Shown piece by piece: positions 1 through 7,753 of a stretch of DNA of 64,000 nucleotides. The notes beneath the pieces were generated by a model. That model made no database searches. It saw only the letters and a program-made list of their open reading frames with translations, and had not been told where the DNA came from. This DNA comes from Pseudomonas helleri. GTDB lineage: Bacteria > Pseudomonadota > Gammaproteobacteria > Pseudomonadales > Pseudomonadaceae. The DNA is taken from NCBI RefSeq assembly GCF_001043025.1, contig NZ_JYLD01000006.1, forward strand, positions 248,001 through 312,000. Reading direction: 5' to 3'. Every line of letters begins with the position of its first letter. Within the stretch, counting starts at the first letter, position 1. The translations under genes were made by a program, and so were the position numbers.

Positions 1-237
1 CAGGCCACCACCGACTTCAACAACGATTGCCACGACCAAGGCCACTTGTGGAAGCGGCAACCCGACTGAGCCGATGTAACCGATCATCGCCGCCGGTGCA
101 GCGAGCTTCGAGATACCGGAGAGGATGAAAATGATGCTGAGTAGCACGCGGCCAATCAAGGCTGCAGAGGCTTGAGCGGTGTCGGTTTGAGTGCCTTGGG
201 CGCTGCCCGAATGGGCGATGGGTTGGGAGGTAGACAT
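1..237 (-). CDS. DoxX family membrane protein (partial, C-terminus outside window)
   Basis: Only the first 79 residues are present; the gene runs off the left edge. After a hydrophilic Ser/Thr/Gln-rich leader of about 25 residues comes a membrane segment (LIGRVLLSIIFILSGISKL) and a second hydrophobic stretch, the usual start of DoxX proteins with the SGISK motif. DoxX-type proteins are small four-helix inner-membrane proteins often tied to redox or thiol stress; the substrate here is unknown. The start is the ATG at 237. It is divergent from the LysR gene at 398 across 160 bp, so that regulator probably controls it (inference). Confidence 0.8.
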   Translation of the reverse strand, partial: MSTSQPIAHSGSAQGTQTDTAQASAALIGRVLLSIIFILSGISKLAAPAAMIGYIGSVGLPLPQVALVVAIVVEVGGGL

Positions 238-397
238 TGGGATTTCTTCCGTTGGATGCGGCTCGGTATGAGCCGCTCTGTTGAAGAAATGGTGCGCCTG
301 CCCCGCTAATCTGAATAGCTGGTTAATTTAGATCATTAGATTCGATTTATTAGACAAGCTACTCTGCTGCCATCAACGAACATTCGATGAAACCTGC

Positions 398-1297
398 ATG
401 CTGTCTGAACCCGGCACACCGACACTGGACCAGTTGCGCGTGTTTCTGACCGTTGTGGAAGTCGGCAGCTTTGCCGCCGCAGCGCGCAAACTTCATCGAG
501 CCACCTCGGTGATCAGCTACTCCATCGCCAACCTGGAAATGCAGCTCGGCGTGTCGTTATTTGATCGCCATACCACTCGCAAGCCGCAACTCACCGAGGC
601 CGGGCGCACCGTGCTGGCAGAGGCCAGAACCATCACCAACGGCATTAATGGCTTGCGCGCCAAGGTCAAAGGCCTGCTCCAAGGGCTTGAAGCTGAAGTT
701 CACTTGGTCGTGGATGTGATGCTGCCCGCCGAACGGGTAGTGGATGCCCTCAAGTCCTTTCGTGAAGCGTTCCCGACCGTGGCCCTTCACCTGCATATGG
801 AAGCACTGGGGGCAGTAACTGAGCTGGTGGTGAACCGCGAAGCCATCATCGGCGTAAGCGGCCCGATGAATGAGGGCTTCATCGGCATCGAGCGCATTGC
901 TGTTGGCAGTGTCGAGCTGATCCCGGTGGCTGCGCCGAATCACCCATTGGCCTGCGGTGAAGTTAACGCACGGGGCGCCGGGCGCGAACTCACGCAACTG
1001 GTGCTGTCCGATCGCTCGCACCTGACCAAGGACAAGGACTTCGCCGTCCTCAGTAATCGCACCTGGCGGTTGGCAGACCTGGGCGCCAAACACATGTTGC
1101 TACGTGAAGGTATCGGCTGGGGCAACATGCCCACGCCGATGGTCCAGGAAGACCTGGACAGCGGCCGGCTGGTGAAATTGAAAATTCCTGAATACGAGCG
1201 CGGCGACTACACATTTGACGTGATCTACCGCACAGACGCCCCACCCGGGCCTGCCGCGAAATGGCTGATAGAGCGGTTCGTTCAGCAATCGGCCTGA
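398..1297 (+). CDS. LysR family transcriptional regulator
   Basis: A 299-residue protein with the LysR architecture: an N-terminal winged helix-turn-helix (about residues 10-70, with AARKLHRATSVISYSIANLE as the recognition region) and a periplasmic-binding-like effector domain from about residue 95. It begins divergently from the DoxX gene; the 160-bp gap is AT-rich around 320-360 and is the natural place for both promoters and LysR boxes. The arrangement suggests it regulates doxX and itself, but the effector cannot be read from sequence. Family call is firm, target is inference. Confidence 0.9.
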   Translation: MLSEPGTPTLDQLRVFLTVVEVGSFAAAARKLHRATSVISYSIANLEMQLGVSLFDRHTTRKPQLTEAGRTVLAEARTITNGINGLRAKVKGLLQGLEAEVHLVVDVMLPAERVVDALKSFREAFPTVALHLHMEALGAVTELVVNREAIIGVSGPMNEGFIGIERIAVGSVELIPVAAPNHPLACGEVNARGAGRELTQLVLSDRSHLTKDKDFAVLSNRTWRLADLGAKHMLLREGIGWGNMPTPMVQEDLDSGRLVKLKIPEYERGDYTFDVIYRTDAPPGPAAKWLIERFVQQSA

Positions 1298-1360
1298 AAA
1301 CGGCGTGCGCACCCTGCCCTGCTACGCTGTGTGTCTTATCGCGTGAACAGGGAGGACGCC

Positions 1361-1717
1361 ATGAGCATTATGTTGAAGCGGGCTTATGAACAGCCGAGTG
1401 ACACGGATGGCCAGCGCATTCTGGTCGACCGGCTTTGGCCACGGGGCGTGGCCAAGGCGAAAGCCAGGATTGATCTGTGGCTCAAGGAGGTCGCGCCCAG
1501 TACAGAACTTCGCCAATGGTTCGGACACGCGCCTGAAAAATGGCCCGAGTTCAAAAAGCGTTACTGCGAAGAACTTAAGAACAACCCCGCGCTGTCGCAA
1601 CTCCAACAACAGGCGCAGCAAGGCGACATCACGCTGATCTATGCGGCCAAGGATCAATCACACAATGAGGCGGTGGTGCTCAAAGAGATGCTTGAAGGCC
1701 GCCTTGTGCTGGGTTGA
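1361..1717 (+). CDS. DUF488 family protein
   Basis: A 118-residue protein starting MSIMLKRAYEQPSDTDG with the family's conserved VDRLWPRG segment and a C-terminal TLIYAAKDQSHNEAVVLKE motif, both typical of DUF488 proteins (YeaO-like). The biochemical function is unknown. I chose the ATG at 1361 over an upstream in-frame codon at 1331 because GGGAGG sits 5 bases before it. It appears monocistronic: the LysR gene lies 63 bp upstream and a REP palindrome follows 36 bp downstream. Confidence 0.85.
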   Translation: MSIMLKRAYEQPSDTDGQRILVDRLWPRGVAKAKARIDLWLKEVAPSTELRQWFGHAPEKWPEFKKRYCEELKNNPALSQLQQQAQQGDITLIYAAKDQSHNEAVVLKEMLEGRLVLG

Positions 1718-1752
1718 GTTGCTGTTTTAGCGCGGTATATAGAATTCCACCT

Positions 1753-1840
1753 TGTGGGAGCGGGCTTGCTCGCGATACAGGCAACTCGGTGTGCCTGTAA
1801 CAACTGGTCGGTGCAATCGCGAGCAAGCCCGCTCCCACAG
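1753..1840. repeat. REP-type inverted pair with an internal hairpin
   Basis: The arm TGTGGGAGCGGGCTTGCTCG at 1753 is repeated in inverted orientation ending at 1840. Between them a second stem, ACAGGCA...TGCCTGT, occupies 1777-1798, giving nested hairpins. Arm sequence and position between genes match Pseudomonas REP/BIME elements, which are spread by RAYT transposases. It may also act as a terminator for the DUF488 gene and the convergent small membrane protein. Confidence 0.85.
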
Positions 1841-1856
1841 GGTGCCAGGCTAACGA

Positions 1857-2081
1857 CTACTTACGCGATTTGCCGAACATCATGCGCCAGCGATTGCGGT
1901 TGAGCAGCACCCAGCCGGTCAACTGCATGCACCCGGCCAGCACCAGACTGCGCATGAGGGCAGGCTCTGTAGGCTTTGGCCCGGTATAGATGCTGTACAG
2001 GGCGAAAAGGACGCCGAGCAGGCCGAGAATGAAAAAGATCAAACCGAGGATGGTGAGCCGATGCAACTTGAGCGAGGACAT
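1857..2081 (-). CDS. Small two-helix membrane protein, unknown function
   Basis: A 74-residue protein with a strong hydrophobic segment at about residues 9-30 (LTILGLIFFILGLLGVLFAL) and a second at about 43-60, ending in a basic tail (RNRWRMMFGKSRK). Such a pattern suggests a small inner-membrane protein with its positive tail in the cytoplasm. I do not recognise a family. No strong ribosome binding site precedes the ATG. The gene stands alone between a REP element and the DUF4239 gene, which is on the same strand 115 bp upstream. Confidence 0.6.
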   Translation of the reverse strand: MSSLKLHRLTILGLIFFILGLLGVLFALYSIYTGPKPTEPALMRSLVLAGCMQLTGWVLLNRNRWRMMFGKSRK

Positions 2082-2195
2082 GGCGTAAATCGTTAAGGAC
2101 TGGAGCGCTAACGTTACCCGGTAATGGGGCTGGCTGCCAATCGGTCAGCGATTCGAGGGGGCGACTCGCTGACACGCTCAGGCAACTTTAGCCCA

Positions 2196-2987
2196 CTAGA
2201 ACGTCAGCCCTCCTTGTTCGAGGGTCAAGATCAAGGCGTTCAAGTTATCGGGGGCCACGCGTATCAGACCTTTGCCCGGCACATCGATCTCCGCAATCAT
2301 AAACAGTGCCAGCGCTGTAAAAATCGGCATGATGCACACCAACACATTACTCCCGGACTTGCCCCGCGCATTGTAGCCAATCAAAAAGTTGGAACAGACC
2401 GCACTTAACACAAGCAGTGCCCATGCAACGACCGGTATCTGATGCCGCCAGCTGGACATGGTCTTTTGCTGGGCTACATACAACTCACTGCTTGCATTAA
2501 GCACGGTCACAATGACCGGGTTGGGGTTAACCTTCGCGAGCTTGCTGATTTGAAACCACATATAGGCTTGTTTTTTGATGGATTCCATCCGGATATCCGC
2601 GCGTTTGGCGTCATCATCGGTGGCATAAAATGCAATCCGCAGGGCCAGGTATTCCTCCAGCAGTTTCTCTGCGGTCTCTTGCTGAGACTCGGTGAGCAAC
2701 GTCGTGCGCTGGAATGCATTACCGATGGCGACAGCTTCATTTTCTTCGGCGGCCATGCGTGAGTTCAAACCGCTTATTGCAAAAGAAAGAATAAAACCCA
2801 CCAACAAACCAAACATCGACAAGATGCAGCCTAATACAACTTTTAGCTCATCATCGAAATCAGCATTACGAACAGCTTTACCGCCCCACACCACCTTGCC
2901 TGCAAACGCTGCCAGGCACAAAACCAGCAGCATAGACACTAGAATCAACCACGAATACATATCAATGGGATGGAATATTGAGAGCAT
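2196..2987 (-). CDS. DUF4239 (bestrophin-like) membrane protein
   Basis: A 263-residue protein with two N-terminal membrane segments (about residues 12-32 and 50-72), a long soluble helical middle (about 75-185, rich in Glu, Ala and Lys) and two C-terminal membrane segments (about 185-205 and 214-235). This 2+2 layout with the N-terminal FGLLVGFILSFAISGL segment is typical of DUF4239 proteins, which resemble bestrophin channels. Transport activity has not been read from sequence. It is transcribed alone; a 184-bp gap separates it from the lipoprotein gene upstream. Confidence 0.75.
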   Translation of the reverse strand: MLSIFHPIDMYSWLILVSMLLVLCLAAFAGKVVWGGKAVRNADFDDELKVVLGCILSMFGLLVGFILSFAISGLNSRMAAEENEAVAIGNAFQRTTLLTESQQETAEKLLEEYLALRIAFYATDDDAKRADIRMESIKKQAYMWFQISKLAKVNPNPVIVTVLNASSELYVAQQKTMSSWRHQIPVVAWALLVLSAVCSNFLIGYNARGKSGSNVLVCIMPIFTALALFMIAEIDVPGKGLIRVAPDNLNALILTLEQGGLTF

Positions 2988-3111
2988 GTTTTAAATTTTT
3001 AAGTTGGGATTTGAACTAGGTATAGCACGCAAAAAAATCGCGCACGCATGATTTATCAGGCGCACCTGATGTCGGAAGGAAATGAGGATTTGTGGCAGTG
3101 ACTGGTTTCGC

Positions 3112-3145
3112 AAAAAAGCTCAGGGGCATGCAGCCCTGAGCTTTT
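3112..3145 (-). terminator. Rho-independent terminator
   Basis: The stem AGCTCAGGG...CCCTGAGCT with an 8-base loop is flanked by A and T runs. Read on the minus strand it ends in a T-run, so it fits as terminator for the glycine-zipper lipoprotein gene ending at 3172. Confidence 0.8.
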
Positions 3146-3171
3146 AAAATCGTGCGCCCGAACAGCGCACA

Positions 3172-3621
3172 TCAGTTCTGCGGAATAACTCGCGCACCGC
3201 TGCCGGAGCCTTCGATGTACACGTGCATGCCGGGCGCCAAGGCCGGGTTAACCGGCTGGGTTACTGACACCAGAACACCGCTTTTCAGACGCACAATGAG
3301 CTGTTGCGCCTCACGGGGTTTGTCGTAATTTTGCTTCTCGGCGTAATTACCCCCCACGGCCCCCGCCAGCGCCCCGGCCACCATGGCCACATCACGCCCG
3401 GTGCCTGCACCGATCAAACTGCCCAGACCGGCACCTGCGATACCGCCCACAATGGCGCCAATACCACTGTCATGGTTTGACTTGACTTGCGTGAGTTCAA
3501 CTTGCTCAAGCACGCCCGTACGGATTTCAAACTCCCCGCCGTTATTAGATCCACCAGTGACACAGGCGCTGAGCACTAGCGCTGCGAGGGTGATTGTTAA
3601 CGTGGATATGATGCTTCTCAT
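3172..3621 (-). CDS. Glycine-zipper 2TM outer-membrane lipoprotein (SlyB-like)
   Basis: A 149-residue protein with a lipoprotein signal peptide ending in a lipobox (LVLSAC), so it is expected to be acylated and placed in the outer membrane. Residues about 60-105 hold the Gly-rich zipper (GAIVGGIAGAGLGSLIGAGT and the following GALAGAVGG). The C-terminal part resembles the SlyB/Pcp envelope-stability family. The ATG at 3621 is preceded by AGGGAG; an upstream in-frame start at 3708 would disrupt the signal peptide. A terminator follows directly. Confidence 0.85.
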   Translation of the reverse strand: MRSIISTLTITLAALVLSACVTGGSNNGGEFEIRTGVLEQVELTQVKSNHDSGIGAIVGGIAGAGLGSLIGAGTGRDVAMVAGALAGAVGGNYAEKQNYDKPREAQQLIVRLKSGVLVSVTQPVNPALAPGMHVYIEGSGSGARVIPQN

Positions 3622-3753
3622 TGCGCACTCCCTGTTGAAAAGAAAGGTAGATTTAAACCCGAAAGAGCGTAGCACATGGTTTTCGCAGGTTCGGGGAGAT
3701 GTGCGCAAGGTGGCTCGGGAGTGTTTTGGCCGGATGTTATTGAGGCAGACAGC

Positions 3754-4713
3754 CTATTGTTTGAAGAGAATTCCGTCACGTTGCCTGCCCAACTCGATGT
3801 TCTTGGCGAGTTCATCCTGCCATTGTTTTTTCTGCTGTTCCGTTGTCAGGTCCGGGTCCAGTTTTCCACTTTCGGTGAGGTTTGCGGCCCGTTGCGCCGC
3901 CGATGGAATCTTGTCAGCACTGAGCCGATACCACTTGTAGGCCTTGGCCATATCGGCGGAAACGCCATAACCCTTTTCATACATGTAGCCCAGATTGGCC
4001 TGTGCCATCGAGTCGTTGGCGAGTGCCGCGATTTCATACCAACGAAAGGCCGCCTTAAGGTCCTTGGCTTTTCCGTTACCCGTTGCAAAACACTTACCTG
4101 CCTGAAAGGCTCCTTGCGCCAATCCTACCTCACCTGCTCGCGCATAGAAATCGCAAGCCTTTTGCATCGACGCATCGGCTAGGATGTTGCGCTCATTGAG
4201 CAAGCCCAACTGTAATAACGCTTTTGCATAGCCAACTGCGGCTGCGAGATTGTAGAGATCGAGAAACTTCTGCTCAGAAAACTTAACTCCAAGTTCATGC
4301 TGGTACATAAAACCCAGGTTGTAGGTAGCTTCCGGATTTTTCTGCCTGACCGCTGCTTCCAGGTAGGTCTTGGCCAGGTCGAGATCTTGCTCGATATCGC
4401 CACCTGCCAGATACAGGGCGCCCAAGGTTGCGTTGGCCCGCTCATAATCCTTGGCCGCCAGCGCTTTCCAAATGTCCAGCGCGCCGGGAACATCCTTGGG
4501 CGTGCCTTTGCCCGTCAGCTTAAGACCCGCCATCATGTGCCTGGCCGCCAATTCATCGGGATTCGCAGCCAATTGCTGAGCCATGGAGAACGCGTTGTCA
4601 TAGCGCCCTGCCGAGTACTCGGCGCGAGCATCCTCAATCGTTAACGCACTGGCAGAGGTCTGCAGAACAATCAGTGCTAACAAGCACGGGAGCAGTGTCT
4701 TAAGTGGTTTCAT
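3754..4713 (-). CDS. Sel1-repeat (TPR-like) exported protein
   Basis: A 319-residue protein with a signal peptide (MKPLKTLLPCLLALIVLQTSASA) followed by tandem Sel1-like helical repeats, recognisable as A..nLG.mYe.G.G...d...A..WY blocks, clearest near the C-terminus (AQANLGYMYEKGYGVSADMA). Sel1 proteins act as scaffolds in the periplasm or envelope. The start is taken at 4713, where the ATG overlaps the TGA of the upstream retropepsin-like gene as ATGA, implying translational coupling and a joint role. Confidence 0.85.
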   Translation of the reverse strand: MKPLKTLLPCLLALIVLQTSASALTIEDARAEYSAGRYDNAFSMAQQLAANPDELAARHMMAGLKLTGKGTPKDVPGALDIWKALAAKDYERANATLGALYLAGGDIEQDLDLAKTYLEAAVRQKNPEATYNLGFMYQHELGVKFSEQKFLDLYNLAAAVGYAKALLQLGLLNERNILADASMQKACDFYARAGEVGLAQGAFQAGKCFATGNGKAKDLKAAFRWYEIAALANDSMAQANLGYMYEKGYGVSADMAKAYKWYRLSADKIPSAAQRAANLTESGKLDPDLTTEQQKKQWQDELAKNIELGRQRDGILFKQ

Positions 4714-5966
4714 ATCAAGCACGCCCTTGCAGATTTAACGTTGTAAACCAAGTGGTAGTGAGAGAAGCCCCTCCAGCCCAGCACATAGGGTGCAGGTAGC
4801 TTGCGAGTCCCCGAAAAGATCGCGGGCATCCGGATTGTTTTATTACCCGCCTCCACCTCGACCTCGGCACTGTAAGGTTGCTCGTAAGCCGCCCCGCGTG
4901 CGTCGTTGACGACACCACTGGATGTGATGTCCCGCACAGCACCTTGCGGCATGATCGCAGTCGCCAGATAGTCGCCCGAGTACCCGGAATCCAGTGCCAC
5001 GATCGTACTTTTGCCATCCACTTTGGCGATGAAGTACAAGAATTGGTTAAAGCGCATGAAATCGCTGTTCAGGAACACCCTTGCTCGACACTCTTTTTCC
5101 AGGCTTGCAAGTTCATGAGCAGACAGGTTGATGGCAATACGCTCCGGCGAGAGATACAAACTGTCGAATCGCGAGATCATATCCAGACCAATAAGCGTCA
5201 TCTGCCCTCCAACTAAAACCACAACATCGCGCATTTGCGTATTGCCGATCTTCAGTTCCTTGATCTGATACAAAGCCGCCTTCACTTTGCCAGCCCGATA
5301 ATAAGTGCCTATCTCGGCGTCATAGTGCAGGGGCGTTAACTCAAGTTGCCTTGCATCCTGTTCGCTGATAAGGGTGACACTGGCACCGGTATCAAGTGCG
5401 CCGCTTACCTTCTGCCCATTTATTTCGATATCGACAACAGGCTTTGTGCTGTCTTGCAAAAAGCCCTCGCTCTCCGTACTCAAGGCAATATTGGTTTCAG
5501 CTTGGCTGATCAATCGCGTAGGCGATAAGGCTGCCAACTTTTCGAATAAAGCAACAGGAACGAGCTGGAACAACTGATTCTTTGCACGAGTATCAAGCGT
5601 TGCGAAAATACCTCGCAGATCATCGAATCTACCGTCACTGATCGCATTGGCGCTGACCAACAGCAGGCAACCCGACTTTAAACTGTCCTCTACTTGCTCA
5701 CAGGGCGACCCTTGGGCGCCGTCAGCTCGTTTTCTTATCAGCGCCCTCTCCAGTATCAATGCCGATACAACATCCCCACCCTTGCGTTCGGCTGTCTTGG
5801 CGATGACTTCTTTTCGCGGGTAGGCCAACGCGACGGCAATCTCCTGCAACCCCTCTGCCAAAGCCGTCTGTGCCTGCAAGACCATGCACACGATCACTAC
5901 CACTCGCTGAATCACCCTTATCACCACCCTCCTGGTCGTTTGATGTTGCGCCGGCCATTGCTTCAC
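4710..5966 (-). CDS. Retropepsin-like aspartyl protease family protein
   Basis: A 418-residue protein with an N-terminal hydrophobic segment (about residues 13-37, likely signal peptide or anchor) and two aspartate motifs, D192-T-G-A-S and D326-S-G, each starting a domain resembling a retropepsin fold. The first is canonical DTGAS; the second is DSGYSGD. The double arrangement suggests a pseudo-dimeric periplasmic protease, although activity is unproven. The start is a GTG at 5966 without an obvious ribosome binding site, so a later start is possible. The stop overlaps the Sel1 gene start by four bases. Confidence 0.75.
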   Translation of the reverse strand: MKQWPAQHQTTRRVVIRVIQRVVVIVCMVLQAQTALAEGLQEIAVALAYPRKEVIAKTAERKGGDVVSALILERALIRKRADGAQGSPCEQVEDSLKSGCLLLVSANAISDGRFDDLRGIFATLDTRAKNQLFQLVPVALFEKLAALSPTRLISQAETNIALSTESEGFLQDSTKPVVDIEINGQKVSGALDTGASVTLISEQDARQLELTPLHYDAEIGTYYRAGKVKAALYQIKELKIGNTQMRDVVVLVGGQMTLIGLDMISRFDSLYLSPERIAINLSAHELASLEKECRARVFLNSDFMRFNQFLYFIAKVDGKSTIVALDSGYSGDYLATAIMPQGAVRDITSSGVVNDARGAAYEQPYSAEVEVEAGNKTIRMPAIFSGTRKLPAPYVLGWRGFSHYHLVYNVKSARACLI

Positions 5967-6140
5967 CGCATATCGGATTTATCCTACAACTGGATTTTTA
6001 CAATTTAAGTGTCCAGCGAATTCACGCACACAGGCCTGCGCAAAACCTCATTACCACCGGGATACATAACGGGGCTGGCAAGCCAGGCGGATCAATGATA
6101 GTTAGATGGCTGCCCATCCAGAACTGCAGAAGTTGTGACA

Positions 6141-6350
6141 ATGCCGAAGAAACAAACTGCAACATCTGCAGCCGCTACTGCTGCAGATATCGAGCGCTCC
6201 ATTTTGACACTCAATAAAATGGCAGAACGTTTATGGGGCGATGGCAGAGAGACCGAGGCTAAAGCACTGCTTGAAGCACTTGATGCATTAAACCGGGCGT
6301 TAGACAGAATCCGCATTGGCGAGAGCCGCCGTGTTGTGACTCTCCACTGA
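6141..6350 (+). CDS. Small helical protein, unknown function (paralogue 1)
   Basis: About 69 residues, with an Ala/Thr-rich leader and then a predicted helical hairpin. Residues 30-60 carry the spaced pattern A..L...G...EA..LL...D...R.L, which recurs with identical spacing in the next gene, so the two are likely tandem paralogues. The ATG at 6141 is favoured over an in-frame GTG at 6135. No family recognised; it lies upstream of and in the same direction as its paralogue, 20 bp apart. Confidence 0.6.
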   Translation: MPKKQTATSAAATAADIERSILTLNKMAERLWGDGRETEAKALLEALDALNRALDRIRIGESRRVVTLH

Positions 6351-6370
6351 ACACAGCAGGAACCCACCCC

Positions 6371-6577
6371 ATGAACAAGCCTTCAGGTAACGAGGGAATA
6401 GCCAGAGCCTCCGAAAACCTTTATGACCACGGCCAGAGGATGCGCGTCAAAGCCTGGCGACTGATTCAGGCAGGTGATCAAGAAGAGGCGCAGAAGCTAC
6501 TGTCCATGGCCGATATGTGTGATCGGTCGCTGGTGCCGATGCTTTCGGGTAATGAGATGGCCTGGAAGCGGGAGTGA
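6371..6577 (+). CDS. Small helical protein, unknown function (paralogue 2)
   Basis: A 68-residue charged, helical protein. The segment beginning AWRLIQAGDQEEAQKLLSMA follows the same A..L...G...EA..LL...D...R.L spacing as the preceding gene, resembling a single TPR-like hairpin. It starts 20 bp after the previous stop, suggesting a two-gene operon. No terminator was identified, but a short GC-rich palindrome (CACGGC-GT-GCCGTG) lies near 6657. Function unknown. Confidence 0.6.
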   Translation: MNKPSGNEGIARASENLYDHGQRMRVKAWRLIQAGDQEEAQKLLSMADMCDRSLVPMLSGNEMAWKRE

Positions 6578-6730
6578 GGGATGGATGCGTGGCTTGGCCG
6601 GGCAACTCACCGGGTCTTAAACCATCATTCAGTCATTGTGGGGGGGCAGTAAACCCCACGGCGTGCCGTGAGGCTGTATGCCGACATCAACCAGTATTAT
6701 CGCTGGCCGAAAAGCCTGAGCCCCTCGCTG

Positions 6731-7195
6731 TTAGATGCCCATGAGCACTGAGGGGTCGCCCGTGCGCCACACGTTGTCGACCGTCACCCGTTGAATACTC
6801 CAGACCTCACCGAGCCTGACCAAATTGATGTCGTAGCGGTTCTTCATCAAGTAGTGGCGCGCAGGATCGCTTTTAAGCACATGCTGTGCCTCCACCAATG
6901 CATCAAGATGTGCCGTGTCGCCCTCGATTGTCACTCGGGGATTGCTGACCGAATGGGTCGTATCAACTTGGCTTAGCGAACTGGATAACGCGCCAACGAT
7001 GACGTCCCGACCTTCAAGCACCGGATATTCAAAGCCGGCCTTGGCTGCAGCAGGCCTGAAGTCGGAAACAGCATCCTGTGTGAAAGCCGAGCGAAGCAAT
7101 GCTTCGTCACGCAAATCAATGCCAGCAGCGAAGCGGTAAAGAGTGTCAACGACAGCGAGATGATCGACTGTGTTTGTTTGATAGAGGGATGACAT
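6731..7195 (-). CDS. NTF2-like / SnoaL-type protein
   Basis: About 154 residues matching the SnoaL_4/NTF2-like fold: an N-terminal helix (VDTLYRFAAGIDLRDEALLR), followed by F..DAV.D and a C-terminal strand region with W.I.R. Such cone-shaped domains bind or modify small hydrophobic molecules. The ATG at 7195 is chosen because GGAG lies 6 bases before it; a TTG at 7201 is in frame. Divergent from the HxlR regulator, whose probable operators lie between them. Confidence 0.8.
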   Translation of the reverse strand: MSSLYQTNTVDHLAVVDTLYRFAAGIDLRDEALLRSAFTQDAVSDFRPAAAKAGFEYPVLEGRDVIVGALSSSLSQVDTTHSVSNPRVTIEGDTAHLDALVEAQHVLKSDPARHYLMKNRYDINLVRLGEVWSIQRVTVDNVWRTGDPSVLMGI

Positions 7196-7224
7196 GGGCA
7201 ACTCCGGATAGGTAGAAGTCCAAT

Positions 7225-7241
7225 GGTATATTTTGTATACC
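7225..7241. promoter_or_regulatory. Palindromic operator candidate (HxlR target)
   Basis: The 17-bp dyad GGTATA-TTTTG-TATACC lies 30 bp upstream of the NTF2-like gene, and a second GGTATACC occurs at 7272-7279, just before the HxlR start. HxlR regulators often bind GTATAC-like dyads with autoregulation. Assignment is inference from position and symmetry. Confidence 0.55.
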
Positions 7242-7290
7242 TAATATCAATTACGCACTTTGAAGCTATCAGGTATACCCAAGGAAACCC

Positions 7291-7704
7291 ATGCGCGAAA
7301 CCACCGCTCAAACCGCAGCACACTCAGGCTCTGCATCCCCGGACCGAGGCGTAGATTGCTCCAGCCGCTTTCTGCTCGATCAGATCGCTGACAAGTGGTC
7401 GGTGCTGATTCTCGCAGCGCTGTGCGAGAAGCCATTGAGATTCAATGAGCTTAAACGGTGCCTGGACGGGATCACCCAAAAAGCCTTGACCCAGGCGCTA
7501 AGACGTCTGGAGCGCAATGGCATATTGGCAAGACGTGTCATTCCCTCCTCGCAGGTGGCGGTTGAATACAGCATCACCCCGCTGGGCAGGACACTTGAAC
7601 ACCCCTTCAACGCCCTGTATCTCTGGACGCTCGACCACTTGGCTGCGGTCATGCAGGCCCAGGCTGATTTCGACTCCCGAGAAATCGAGACACTACCGAC
7701 TTGA
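7291..7704 (+). CDS. HxlR family transcriptional regulator
   Basis: A 137-residue winged-helix protein. The family core is clear: a conserved Cys near the N-terminus (C26 region, DCSSRFLLDQIADKWSVLIL), followed by LRFNELKRCLDGITQKALTQ and the L.RLERNGI.. wing. HxlR proteins sense aldehydes or reactive electrophiles through cysteine in some members. It is divergent from the NTF2-like gene, with palindromic GGTATA sites between them, so it probably represses both. Confidence 0.9.
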   Translation: MRETTAQTAAHSGSASPDRGVDCSSRFLLDQIADKWSVLILAALCEKPLRFNELKRCLDGITQKALTQALRRLERNGILARRVIPSSQVAVEYSITPLGRTLEHPFNALYLWTLDHLAAVMQAQADFDSREIETLPT

Positions 7705-7753
7705 ATGTTAGAGAAATGTGAGCCATCCCCCTAAGTTTTCCTGGAGCGCAGCT

